Shown one piece after another: positions 1-10,190 of a DNA stretch of 64,000 nucleotides. This DNA is from Sophora flavescens (lineage: Eukaryota; Streptophyta; Magnoliopsida; Fabales; Fabaceae). Under the pieces are notes generated by a model. That model did not search any database. It was not told where the DNA came from and saw nothing but the letters and a program-made list of their open reading frames with translations. Made by a program: the position numbers and the translations under genes. The stretch lies in NCBI GenBank assembly GCA_030762895.1, contig CM061063.1, forward strand, positions 50,919,196 to 50,983,195, read 5' to 3'. Every line of letters begins with the position of its first letter. Within the stretch, counting starts at the first letter, position 1.

Positions 1-2
1 GT

Positions 3-582
3 GTGCTCTAAGTGATCATCTTTAGTTTTTGATTTGACAACCACATCATCAATATATACTTCTATAAATTTCCCAATCACATCATGGAAAATAGTATTCA
101 TTGCTCGCTGGAAGGTGGCTCCTGCATTCTTTAAACCGAAAGGCATGACAATCCATTCATATGTCCCAATTTCCCCCGGACACTTGAAGACAATCTTTGA
201 CACATCTTCTTCGGCTATAAAGATTTGATTATAACCTGCATGGCCATCCATACAACTTAAAATTTCATTTCGATCTGCCGAAGTCGATAAGCATGTCGGC
301 ATTTGGCATCGGATATTCATCTTTGGGGGTAGCTGTATTTAGATTTCTAAAATCTATGCATACCCTCATTTTGCTATTCTTTTTAATAACAGGAACTACA
401 TTAGAAGGCCAATCGACATACCTGGTTGTTCGAATGAACTTTGCCTTAAGCAGTCTTTCTACTTCCTCTTTTATTCTCGGTACCACATCTAGGGCAAATC
501 TTCTGCTCGCCTTCTCAACAGGGTTGCAACCCTCCCTGAGTGGTAACCGGTGTTCGACAAGATCCCTGCTTAAACTAGGCAT
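3..582 (-). pseudogene. reverse transcriptase fragment (Tat/Ogre type)
   Basis: The minus-strand frame from 582 reads a leader, then KEEVERLLKAKFIRTTRYVD and VCIDFRNLNTATPKDEY, the fingers region of gypsy reverse transcriptase. Near position 285 the frame breaks: the right-hand copy reads DLASGNEILSCMDGHAGYNQ here, while this copy reads DFGRSK and stops. The segment 1-290 still encodes the palm region in another frame (the right copy shows YIDD at the matching place), so the gene is frameshifted as well as cut by the window edge. In a live element the protein would copy element RNA into DNA in the virus-like particle. Confidence 0.8.
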
Positions 583-1874
583 TTAATCGTATTCCCATGC
601 GAAGCAATCTTTATACTTTACAATTAGTCTGGCAAGTTTTTGTTTATAATCCTCTGGAAGAAAAGCACTCACAAAGATAGGCATTTTCTTTTCCTCCGTA
701 CCTAAGTTTATTTCTTCCAGGGGATCTTCCACTTCAACATTTTGCTTAACTTTGGCTCCCTTTTCAAAACCCAAAGGGTCGTCGTCAATGATACAATCCA
801 CTAACACACTTTTTGAAGTGTGTACTTCTTTGTCGGCCAGATAGACCAACAATCTTCTCAGTTGTATTTCAAGGCTCATTGTTGGAATTTGACCGAGATT
901 TATCGGCCTCTTCCTTTATCTTAACACCAAATTGACTGAGAAGACTCGCTTCCAATGCATCCTTGTCAATGACCCCTTCAGGCGCGCTTATAGGTCTGAC
1001 GTTTGGTGAATATACCTTGAAATCAACATGTAATTGCTGAGCACAACAATCGTTGACATCTGCTTCGACTATTTCTACTTGATCTTGCGCATTCCACAAG
1101 ATTACTTTCTGATGCACTGTCGATGGAATTGCTCCCACATCATGAATCCAATCCCTGCCAAGTAATAGGTTGTAGCTTGACTTGGCGAGGATTATCACAA
1201 ACAGTGTCATCCTTTCGACGATGCCAACTTGAATTCAACAAAATGACGCCATCCGACTTGAGAAGTTTTGCCATCGAAATCAATGATGACCATATCTCGC
1301 TTAATTAAATCCGACCGATGGCCCTAGCTTTTTGAACATTACTCTTGGCATCGATTCACAAAGCAGCCTCCCGCCAATTAAAACCCCGCTGGTAGGTCTT
1401 CCATCTATTACTGCCTTCACATGCAATGGCCTTAAATGGTTCCTCTCGCTTATCGGTTGGCTTTTCCAATCGGGCCACGTTATCAAACACAAGAACCAAG
1501 TTTTCTTGGACATACGTCCAAAGATCACCTGGATCTCTATCATTGTTGACAACATCATCATCGTCGGAGAAATCAACTTCGAGATATCCCTCATATTCTA
1601 CTGGGATAAACGAAATCAATCCTATCTTCATTCTCATACCTGGCTCCAGTATTACTTCATTTTCTGGATCTTCATCCAAAAACGCACCTCCAACCCTTCT
1701 GCCATGATTTCTTCTTAAATCACTTTCGTCATCTGATCCCGACCTATCTGATAGCGGTCGGGCCACTCCTGCGCGACAATTATCCATTGCTTCAATTATG
1801 TCAACCAGATCTTCATTTTGGGTTTTTAGGTCCATGTCTTTACCGATGTTTATATCATCATTTGGATCATTCAA
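583..1874 (-). pseudogene. aspartic protease and linker region (Tat/Ogre type)
   Basis: Three overlapping minus-strand frames cover this stretch. 1874-1356 encodes an acidic linker (FSDDDDVVNNDRDPGD) followed by the approach to the protease. 1210-869 encodes AKSSYNLLLGRDWIHDVGAI, the C-terminal half of a retropepsin-like domain. 879-583 encodes the spacer to RT. The active-site segment is damaged here (VLIGGRLLCES), whereas the right copy at 51304-51720 keeps LIDGGAAVNLM. Frame changes near 1210-1360 separate the two halves. It would cleave the Gag-Pol polyprotein if intact; it is a pseudogene. Confidence 0.72.
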
Positions 1875-2111
1875 TGCCTCAATGACAAAGATCGAAAGAC
1901 ACTTCTTCTTTGGTTAAATAACACTCAAGCTTGAACGTTGCCAACTGTTGTTTTTCCATTCTCGCCTCAAACTCTTTCTCGAGTCCTGCAACCCTTTCCA
2001 TGTCTACCAGCCCTACAGGCTATTTGCTAGTGCATCTTGTTGGTGGTGGTGCCTACTCTAAGGCCTTTTTCTTCTCTACAAAAATCCGTGACATAATCTT
2101 ATTCCGACAAT

Positions 2112-2375
2112 GGCGTCCCATTGACCACCCCTACTCACGAGGAGTGTTTCGATATCACCCTCCTGTCGGGGACATTTCCATTTCGATACCTCCCATGTGC
2201 ACATGGTGGTATCTCTCCTTTTTCAACACCCCAACCTGTGACGGTGTTACTTTCGATACTCCTTTTTAGGTAGTATTGCTCATTTTTGACATCCCAACCA
2301 CATGGTGATGTTACTTTCGATACCCCATTAAGGCGGTATTTCTCTTCGATACCCCTATCATAGGTGGTATTGCGG
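2112..2375 (-). repeat. TCGAAA stem-loop array in LTR L1
   Basis: Copy of the array described at 9209-9467, here read on the minus strand. The short arms ATACC/GGTAT, ACATC/GATGT, AGTAT/ATACT and ACACC/GGTGT are visible in order. Some TCGAAA spacers are degraded (for example a TTGACA version near 2287). Confidence 0.65.
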
Positions 2376-2962
2376 CAAACATCATACAACTCATCATAAG
2401 GCACAATTTCATGTCTCATATGTGTAACAATTCATTTACAAAAAATTAAATATTTGATCTTATCATGCATGTCAAATAAACTCACATGGCATAGCATACA
2501 CCAATAAGCACATCATTCAACTAATACAAATACCAATCATGTATTTCAAGCCATCAGTAACAAGAATAAATACCCAATTTAATAATCTTTTTTTATTTTA
2601 ATTCAAAACCTCTAAAAAATTAGTTTATTAACAACATGCATCATTCAATTGAAATCTCTCAAAATCATAGGTAAATCGCTCAACACAACAAAACACATGT
2701 ACCATGGAAAGGGTTATTAAAAGGTACTGTTGCTCACCTCTCGAAGACCTCCAATGTGCTATAAAAATTATGTATGATAAAAACTAGTGCTTCCTTAAAA
2801 ATTATTCTTCCCTTCACTGGCGTTCTTGGATCTGTGTATTATAAAAGTCGTACTGCCAAGGAAGGAAACGCATAAACCTCCTCCTTTCTACATTGTGTTG
2901 CGGCGCTACTAACTTGCACAGTAACCGACTTATATATACATGGCAGCAGGCACGGTCACTAG

Positions 2963-3840
2963 TGTAACACCCGGGTGCCGACGAGGGCGGGGAGTGGTTG
3001 CCGGTGCAAGAAGGCACGGACAAGGAGCAGCTCCTGGCAGGCTTCTAGGCGGAGGGAGACATAAATGAACCGATTACACACCCGAATGATAGGGATCTTG
3101 AGATTGTGTAGGTATGGGGCTATACAGTTGAGGAAGGCTTATATGAATTGGTTGGTGCTACCTATACTAACAAGATGCATCTTCTTTTTGGTAGCCCATC
3201 ACTTAAGAACTCCACAGTTAAGCGAGCTTGACCTGGAGCAATTCTGGGATGGGTGATCTCCTGGGAAGTTTTCCCAGGAAGCGTGTGAGTGAGGACAAAG
3301 CATGCTGAAAAGACCTGTGTTGGTCTGTGGGGACAGTCGTCAATCTATAGAGCAGCCAGGGATGTTACAAATGGTATCAGAGCGGCACCTCTCTCAGTAT
3401 GGTGTGGTTCGGGGACGAACCAAAGAGGAAGCCGGTGGGCATGTATCACCCGGGTGCCGACGAGGGCGGGGAGTGGTCGCCGGTGCAAGAAGGCACGGAC
3501 AAGAAGCAGCTCCTGGCAGGCTTCTTCGCTGAGGGGGACATGAATGAACCGATTACACACCCGAATGAGAGGGATCTTGAGACTGTGTAGGTATGGGACT
3601 ATACAGTTGAGGAAGGCTTATATGAATTGATTGGTACTACATATACTAACAAGATGCATCTTCTTTTCGGTAGCCCATCACTTAAGAACTCCACAATTAA
3701 GCGAGCTTGACCTGGAGCTATTATGGGATGGGTGACCTCCTAGGAAAGGAAGCGTGTGAGTGAGGACAAAGCACGCTGAAAAGACCTGTGTTGGTGTGTG
3801 GGGACAGTTGTCATTCCATAGAGCAGTCGGGGATGTTACA
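2963..3840 (+). mobile_element. Cassandra TRIM retrotransposon (complete, 878 bp)
   Basis: A complete miniature LTR retrotransposon with no coding capacity. LTR copies at 2963-3369 (407 bp) and 3442-3840 (399 bp) run from TGTAAC to GTTACA. The internal region is only 72 bp: it opens with the tRNA-Met primer site TGGTATCAGAGC two bases after the LTR and ends in a purine-rich GGTGGGC before the second LTR. The 5 bp ACTAG at 2958-2962 and 3841-3845 is a perfect target duplication, so this copy moved as a unit. Each LTR contains a 5S rRNA-like stretch, the hallmark of Cassandra. It sits within gypsy LTR L1 and would rely on proteins from other elements. Confidence 0.92.
3154..3275 (+). ncRNA. 5S rRNA-derived sequence in Cassandra LTR
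   Basis: About 120 bases resemble plant 5S rRNA: GAACTCCACAGTTAAGCG covers the box A side of the internal control region, and GGGTGATCTCCTGGGAAG covers box C. The central part is diverged from genuine 5S. In Cassandra this segment can be transcribed by RNA polymerase III (known for the family); expression of this copy is unknown. A second copy lies at 3633-3750 with a small deletion after box C. Confidence 0.85.
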
Positions 3841-4072
3841 ACTAGCGTTTCTAGTTTTTTTTAAATTTTTTTTTTCTTTAGCCAAAAGCATGGCTGCTTG
3901 GGCTTAATGCCCAGTATCCTTTTATTAACTATTATAAAGAATGGAAAATTATATATATATATAATTTTGCATTCTTTATAATAGTTAATAAATTTCAATA
4001 AATCCTTATACCATCACTTCTTTACACTAAATCTCCCATTTTTATTTTATTTGCACCACACTTTTTAATAAC

Positions 4073-4075
<3 letters not shown>

Positions 4076-4122
<47 letters not shown>
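4076..4122. repeat. (ATT)n microsatellite
   Basis: Uninterrupted ATT triplets inside LTR L1. The matching place in the right copy (about 54098-54112) has far fewer units. Confidence 0.95.
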
Positions 4123-4125
<3 letters not shown>

Positions 4126-4175
4126 TTATTTTTTTCAAATTAATTATGTTAGAATTTTAGGATGTTACATTTTAA

Positions 4176-6059
4176 TGTAACGCCCTTCGTTACATTAGTA
4201 ACCCAAATTAATTTCAATAAAAATCCTTCAAAACATTTAATTAAAATAACACAAGTCATAAAATTTTCCTCAAATAACTAAGTAGGAAAATACCTCATAT
4301 TAAATAAAATAGTAATAAAATATCCATGTAATGAATATAAATATAAATGAAAACCACAAGCCTCAATACCGGGCGTCTACTAACAAACCCAACGATAAAT
4401 AAATAAATGTGTCTAGCCACATACGACTCCTTATTTAAGAAAATACTAACCAAACTAGAAATAATAACTAATTGAATCCACTAAGTCTTCACGCCTCTTT
4501 AGTTTCAATGACGTTCTCCTCGTGCTCTGAAAACAATACTTATAATGAGATATAAAATCTCAATGATCAATAATACGGTTTTATAAAATAGTTTCAAAAT
4601 AGCATTGTTCTCAAATAAGACGTGAACCTAAAAACTGTCCATGGCACCCGCTAATTTTCCAAAATAATATATATAAAAGGAAATACTTTTAATATCAATA
4701 ATAATCTCATCTCAATACATCACATTCCATATACCAGATAAATCCTAGTTTAATCCAAGCGGTCCGAAGACCTCCTAATTAAATTGGCCTCTTGCCGGCA
4801 TGCCATATATTCACACGTCACACGAAAATGGCGTCCCATTGCCCACCCCTACTCACGAGGAGTGTTTCGATGTCACCCTCCTGTCGGGGACATTTCCATT
4901 TCGATACCTCCCATGTGCACATGGTGGTATTTCTCCTTTTTCGACACCCCAACCTGTGGCGGTGTTACTTTCGATACTCCTTTTTAGGTAGTATTACTCA
5001 TTTTCGACATCCCAACCATGTGGCGATGTTACTTTCGATACCCCCTTAAGGCGGTATTTCTCTTCGATACCCCTATCATAGGTGGTATTGCGGCAAACCT
5101 CATACAACTCATCACAAGGCTCAATTTTCATGTCTCATACGTGTAACAACTCATTTACCAAAAATTAAACAATTGATCTTATCATGCATGTCAAATAAAC
5201 TCACATGACATAATATACACCAATAAGCACGTCATTCAACTAATACAGACACCAACCATGTATTTCATGCCATCAATAACAAGAATAAATACCCAATTTA
5301 ATAATTTTTCATTTTAATTCAAAACCCCTAATTTTAACAAATTAGTTTATTAATAACATGCATCATTCAATTAAAATCTCTCAAAATCACAGATAAATCG
5401 CTCAACACAACAAACACATGTACTATGAAAAGGGTTATTGAAAGATACTCACTGCTCACCACCAAGACACTTCCAAAGTGCTCAAAAAAATATGTACGAT
5501 AGAACTACTATCTTTGAAAAAAAAATCTTCTTCCCTTCAGTGTCACGATTACACTACCAAAGAAAAGAAACGCGTCTCAGCAACCTCTCCCTCCCTAACT
5601 GCGCGGCTTTTCCAACTTAGCTACTGTGCTCGCTATGCTGCGGCGATGATACTGAAGTATCAGTAAGACCGTTTTTTTCCTTTTAGAAGCGAACCCTCAC
5701 AAAATGTATTACTGTGCAATCTTTAAAATAAAAAAAGGTGGGCCTAATAGCCCAGGCGTGATGGCTATTATTCACGTTAGTTCTTTTTCTTTCTTTTTTT
5801 TTTTTTTTTCAAATCCTTGTGTTCCTTTTCTACTATTAGCCTAATATGTATGCTAACTATAATGATGAAAGATGGCGTCCTTGACTTGACTTATGGGCAT
5901 CATTTTATTTCAAATTTTAAGTTTTTGTACTCTTAATTATCAAGCACTTTAAATAAATTTTTTATGTTACAAATCTTTTACACTAAAACTCAAACTAGTT
6001 TAATATTTTATTAAAAAAAACTGTAAATTAAAATTATATTAAAATTTTGGGATGTTACA
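4176..6059 (-). mobile_element. gypsy LTR L2 (3' LTR of a minus-strand element)
   Basis: A full LTR of about 1.88 kb that begins on the minus strand at 6059 (TGTAACATCCCAAAATTTTA) and ends at 4176 (GGGCGTTACA on the minus strand). The sequence just upstream (6060-6080) is a polypurine tract after a pol end, so this is the 3' LTR of a minus-strand element. It abuts LTR L1 with only six bases (4170-4175) between the two ends, a head-to-tail arrangement conserved in the right copy. The first half of the LTR is unlike the other LTRs here; the second half shares the stem-loop array and the terminal 400 bp. Confidence 0.82.
4832..5092 (-). repeat. TCGAAA stem-loop array in LTR L2
   Basis: Another copy of the array (see 9209-9467), with good arms and TCGAAA spacers on the minus strand. 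The unit at 4974-4994 pairs ATACT with AGTAT, where the L3 copy pairs ATACC with GGTAT. Confidence 0.72.
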
Positions 6060-7195
6060 TTTTCTCCCCTCCTTAAAGAATTTCGTCCTCGAAATTCACC
6101 TCATACTCACGCACTTATTTTAACATATGTCATATTTGAAACTAAAAGGTTACCATACCTTAGATAATAAAATCCGGGTATTGACGAACGATATCCTCCT
6201 CCATATCCCAAGTGGCTTCCTCAGGAGTCAATCCGTCCCATAATACTTTCACCAATGGAATCGCCTTGTTCCTTAGAGTCTTAGTGCTCTTGTCCAGGAT
6301 TTGACTAGGCTTTGGCTTATAGATCAAATTATCCTTCAATTGTATGACCTGGAGCTATCACACGAGATTCATCGGCACATATTTTCTCGAAAGGCGACAC
6401 ATGGAAAACATCATGAAGGTTTGCCAATCAGGCGGAAAGGCCAATTGATAAGCAACAGGCCCGACTCTTTTAAGGATTTGGAAAGGTCCCATGAAACGAG
6501 GATCTAGCTTGCGGACTTTCATCGACCTCCCTACCCCCGTCTTAGAAGTGACTCTCAAAAATGCATGCTCACTTTCCTGGAATTCTAGAGGCTCTCTCCT
6601 TTTGTCGGCGTAGCTCTTTTGTCTACTTTGCGCCGTGCACATCCTCTCCCTAACCATTTTTATTCTCTCGGAGGTTTCCCGGACCAATTCAGGTCCTATC
6701 AAGGTTTTCTCACCCACCTCACACCAACATAAAGGGGACCTACACTTCCTCCCATATAGGGCCTCATAGGGTGCCATGCCTATACTAGCGTGATAACTAT
6801 TGTTATACGCAAACTCAATGAGAGGTAGGGATCTATCCCAACTCCCTCCTCCATCCAAGACACACACCCTAAGCATGTCCTCAAGGGTCTGAATGGTCCG
6901 CTCTGACTGACCATCCGTTTGGGGATGATAGGCCGTGCTAAGGTTCAACTTAGTCCCAAAGGTTTGCTGAAAAGCTCTCCAAAATCTAGAGGTAAACCTC
7001 GGGTCTCTATCTGACACTATAGATGTGGGTATCCCATGAAGCTTGACCATTTCCTTGATATAGAGGTAGGCTAACTTGTCTAAGCTACAGGTTGCCTTAA
7101 TTGGCAAGAAGTGGGCAGACTTGATCAACCTATCCACTATCACCCAAATGATGTCTAAGCCCAAACGTGTCTTAGGTAACCCGATGAATTGTACA
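6060..7195 (-). pseudogene. chromovirus pol end: integrase core to chromodomain (minus)
   Basis: The frame 7164-6358 (268 aa) starts inside the integrase core (IIWVIVDRLIKSAHFLP) and keeps VSDRDPRFTSRFW (second catalytic Asp) and HPQTDGQSERTIQTLEDML (catalytic Glu), then GPF-type text near the end (RFMGPFQILKRVGPVAYQLA). A frameshift near 6390 separates a chromodomain-like tail (6169-6350; the right copy reads LTPEEATWEMEEDIVRQYPD). This marks a Tekay-like chromovirus. The polypurine tract and LTR L2 follow. The upstream part (first catalytic Asp, RNase H, RT, gag) is missing: the fragment ends at about 7195 beside an AT-repeat segment. Confidence 0.85.
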
Positions 7196-7221
7196 TTTAT
7201 TATCTGGTGGAATATTTAATG

Positions 7222-7284
<63 letters not shown>

Positions 7285-7487
7285 AATGATGTGATTAGGA
7301 ATGTAGATCCCCTTTTATGATAGTGCGAAGTAGGTGAGAAGATATTGTTAAGATCAGATTTAATCAAAGATATCGCAATTATGATTAATAATTGATTTAA
7401 AGATGCGCATTGCGCAGAATAGATAAAAAATGTTATGTCGACAATAAAAGAAAGCATTTAGAATTTTAGGAAGAGGAACATGTAATC
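7196..7487. other. non-coding spacer with (AT)n between inverted pol ends
   Basis: Contains (AT)n at 7225-7280, then about 200 bp of unrecognised AT-rich sequence. The right copy (57191-57499) has the same segment. No gene is visible. It separates a minus-strand from a plus-strand pol end. Confidence 0.7.
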
Positions 7488-7988
7488 TTGAGAGGCACTC
7501 TTAAGTTTTGGATGGATAGGTCAATGTCATTCAGAAAACTGACTCTTTGTTTCATGGGACCTTTCCTAATTCTCAAAAAAGTCGTGCCCGTTGCTTACCA
7601 ATTGGCTCTTCTACCACAATTGGGAAATCTTCATGTTGTTTTCCATGTGTCACAACTTAGAAAATATGTACCTGACGAGTCTCATGTGATAGCTCCTGAG
7701 TCTTTACAATTGAAGTATAATTTGATCTATAAGCCTAGGCCTTGTCAAATCTTGGACAAGGGCACAAAGACTCCAAGGAACAAGACAATTCCATTGGTGA
7801 AAGTGTTATGGGAAAGGATTAACTCCGAAGGAAACTACTTGAAAGATGGAAAAGGACATCGTATGTCAATACACAGATCTTGTTGTTTAAGGTAAGGTAA
7901 CCTTATGTTTGGTTTTCAACATATGTTACAATATGTGTGTGAGTATGTGATGGATTTCGGAGACAAAATTCTCTAAGGAGGGTAGAAA
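7488..7988 (+). pseudogene. chromovirus pol end: integrase C-terminus and chromodomain (plus)
   Basis: The plus frame 7488-7895 encodes the integrase GPF/Y region (LCFMGPFLILKKVVPVAYQL), then VFHVSQLRKYVPDESHVIAP and a chromodomain-like stretch (LVKVLWERINSEGNYLKDGK). A short leader and a purine-rich tract (aaggagggtagaa) lead into LTR L3 at 7989. It parallels, in inverted orientation, the segment 6060-6560. The N-terminal part of the protein is absent and the sequence is frameshifted near its end. Confidence 0.8.
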
Positions 7989-8669
7989 TGCAACATCCTA
8001 AAAATTCAAATATAATTATTTTTAAAAAAAGGGTAGTATAAGAGTTCATTATAATTATTTTCTTTATAATAAAAATCCAGTGGGTTCTACAATAATGCAA
8101 AATTAATTTAAATAAAATAAAAATAAAATAAAAATAATGATATGAACCTACCCTGGACTAAATTATTGCGGCAATAATGATAGGAAACATAAGCATATCA
8201 AGGCCCATGCTGTGTTACCCATTATAAATAGATAGTTTGAGTGTTTTAAGCCCAATTTCGCATAATATGACTAGATTCCTAAATTCAGACGGATATTTCA
8301 TAGCCAAAGAGAACTTGGTTGAATTTGATATCTGCATAAGAAATATAGCCCTGTCTCTTAGCTTTCCATAGACACCAAATTCGTCCAAATTGGATTCTTG
8401 TAGCTCAAGTTATGACCAAATTCATACACACTATTCATGTTCCAGCGCCATAACCGTTTTTTTAAATTCTATCCACGTTTTGACTATCTAAATGTCGGTT
8501 TCAGATTTTGTGGTCTGCATAACAGTTGTAGACAATTCTTTTATCTTTCCAACTATATAAAATTTATAATTTTTGAATGTTTGTAACTCAAGATATGTGC
8601 GAAATACAGGACTATATGCAGAGTAAGCGGGCTTAGCACGTTTTTACACGGTTTGGGCTATTGGGGGCT

Positions 8670-8680
8670 CTATAAATAGA
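8670..8680 (+). promoter_or_regulatory. LTR TATA box
   Basis: CTATAAATAGA within LTR L3 is a textbook plant TATA box. The U3/R boundary would lie about 30 bp downstream, near 8705. It is conserved at 58671-58681. Confidence 0.65.
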
Positions 8681-9208
8681 ATCTTAACACTCTTAGGGTG
8701 CGTTTTTGAACCCTAATTACACCTAGAAACTCAGAAACGGCTAAGAAGAGAAGAAATTCACGGATTAAAAAGAGATAGTTGTGGAAGAGGGAGTCTAGGA
8801 AGAGGAAGATGATGATAAATCTTGGCAAACGTTAGGATTCGTAGTAGGAAACGCTTAGAGCTATTTGGAGGTCTTCAAGAGGTGAGTAACAATATTTTTT
8901 ATGAACCCTTTCCATGGTATATATATGATTGTTTTTGTTGATAAGGGACTACCATGTGGTTTTGGGAGTCTTTAATTGACTTGATGCATATTGTTAGTAA
9001 CCTAAATTCTAAAATTGGGGTTTTGTTTAAAAGGAGAATTAATTGATTAATTGATGTTGTAACGTGCTTATTCATGTATGAATTGTTGTGATATTCATGA
9101 TTGTTTGTTATTGGTGGAAGTTTGTATGTTTAAAATTGAGGGAAATAGTTTGTTACATGCATGAGACATGACATATTTGAGTTATATTAGGTTGTATGAT
9201 GTTTGCCG

Positions 9209-9467
9209 CAATACCACCTATGATAGGGGTATCGAAAAGTAATGCCACCGTAATGGGGTATCGAAAGTAACATCCCCATATAATTGGGATGTCGAAAAAG
9301 AGCAATACCGCCTAAAAAGGGGTATCGAAAGTAACACCGCCACACGTTGGGGTGTCGAAAAGGGAGAAATACCGCCATGTGCACATGGGTGGTATCGAAA
9401 TGGAAATGTCCCCGACAGGAGGGTGACATCGAAACACTCCTCGTGAGTAGGGGTGGGCAATGGGACT
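9209..9467 (+). repeat. TCGAAA stem-loop array in LTR L3 (reference copy)
   Basis: About eight consecutive units of 27-34 bases. Most can fold on themselves with 5 bp or longer arms and are followed by TCGAAA. Visible arm pairs in order are ATACC/GGTAT, ATACC...GGTAT again, ACATCCC/GGGATGT, ATACC/GGTAT, ACACC/GGTGT, ATACC + CCATGTGCACATGG + GGTAT, ATGTC/GACAT and CACTCC/GGGGTG. The arm sequence differs from unit to unit but pairing is kept, and the spacer stays nearly constant. Open frames across it (MPACHK..., MPTPTHEE...) appear in every copy and strand, but are by-products of the repeat. It lies between the LTR promoter region and the LTR end, so it would be in the transcribed R/U5 part. 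Function unknown. Confidence 0.78.
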
Positions 9468-10178
9468 CCATTTTCGTGTGATGTGTGAATTTATGACATG
9501 CTGGCAAGAGACCAATTTAATTAGGGGGCTTTCGGGCCATTTGGATTAAAACAGAATTTACTTGGTATGTGGAATGTGATGCATTGAGATAAGTTGTTGT
9601 TACGTTATATGTTATTGAGTTGATGAGATTATTGTTGTTATTAAAAGTGTTTTCTTTTATATATATATTTTTAGAAAATTAGCGGGTGCCATGGACAGTT
9701 TTTCCGGTTACCGCGCCGGCTGAGAACAATACTATTTTTGAAATTTTTTATAAAACTGTATTGTTGATCACTAGGATTTTATATCTCATTATAAGTGTTG
9801 TTTTCAGAGACCGATGACATCGCTGTTGAGGACCCAGAGATATGAGGAGTCATTTTTGTTATCACCTAGTTGGTCAGTAATGTAGTATGGTTGAGGGTGC
9901 TGACGACGTTCTTTGGTTTACGTATTATTTTTCTCGGATTGTAATTAGACGCCCGGTTTTGAGGCTTTTGGTTTTTATTTATTATTCGAACGTATGGATT
10001 GATATTTATATTCATTACATGGATACTTTATTACTATATTATTTAATATGAGGTATTTTCAGACTTTAAATATTTTTTTTAATTTTTATTTATGAGATAT
10101 ATGTTTTAATTAAATGTTTTAAAGGATCTTTCTCGAAATTAATTTGGGTTACTAATGTAACAAAGGGCGTTACATTTA

Positions 10179-10190
10179 TGGTATCAGAGC
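10179..10190 (+). other. tRNA-Met primer site at gypsy/Cassandra junction
   Basis: TGGTATCAGAGC, complementary to the 3' end of initiator tRNA-Met. The four bases before it (TTTA) are the gypsy type; the bases after it (TGCACCTCTC) are the Cassandra internal type. The switch between families therefore lies within the primer site. Confidence 0.85.

Larger units (their letters stand above)
1..2105 (-). mobile_element. Tat/Ogre-type Ty3-gypsy remnant, left copy
   Basis: This is an internal fragment of a Ty3-gypsy retrotransposon on the minus strand, running off the left edge of the window. Reading down the minus strand it holds an acidic linker, an aspartic protease, a pre-RT region and the first part of reverse transcriptase. 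The same order occurs at 30319-31752 plus 50755-52127. The protease text LLGRDWIH and the RT text VCIDFRNLNTATPKDEYPMP fit the Tat/Ogre branch. Its upstream end stops at about 2105, where sequence changes abruptly to a truncated LTR of another gypsy family. No LTR of its own is visible. Frameshifts and stops make it non-functional. Confidence 0.8.
2106..4169 (-). mobile_element. truncated gypsy LTR (L1), interrupted by Cassandra
   Basis: On the minus strand this starts as TGTAACATCCTAAAATTC at 4169, the start seen in the other LTRs of this family (10678, 15469, 17281). It runs through AT-rich sequence, a TATA-like segment near 2930-2945, the TCGAAA stem-loop array (2112-2375), and is then cut at 2106 where the Tat remnant begins. 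The distal third found in full copies is missing. Positions 2963-3840 are a Cassandra element inserted with a target duplication. The same truncation point appears at 52128, so it predates duplication of the block. Confidence 0.8.
7989..10174 (+). mobile_element. gypsy LTR L3 (2.19 kb)
   Basis: Begins TGCAACATCC after a polypurine tract and ends GGGCGTTACA. The proximal half is a different subfamily from LTR L4; the distal half (stem-loop array, conserved terminal 400 bp) is shared. It acts as a 3' LTR for the pol end upstream, yet is followed by TTTA and the tRNA-Met primer site TGGTATCAGAGC, as a 5' LTR would be. Downstream of the primer site the sequence is Cassandra, not gypsy leader. The right copy is 58002-60175. 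Confidence 0.82.

Noticed and set aside
3289..3543. Frames such as MRTKHAEKTCVGLWGQSS and its minus-strand partners, repeated in every Cassandra copy.
   Set aside because: Cassandra is non-coding; the frames cross LTR, primer site and internal region, and vary in length between copies.
9209..9467. CRISPR-like array of repeats and spacers.
   Set aside because: Unit lengths vary, the constant part is only six bases, units are self-complementary and lie in a plant LTR; there are no cas genes.
10179..10190. tRNA genes, suggested by repeated tRNA-complementary 12-18 base segments.
   Set aside because: Only the 3'-end complement is present, always next to an LTR end, which is a primer binding site; no cloverleaf can be formed.
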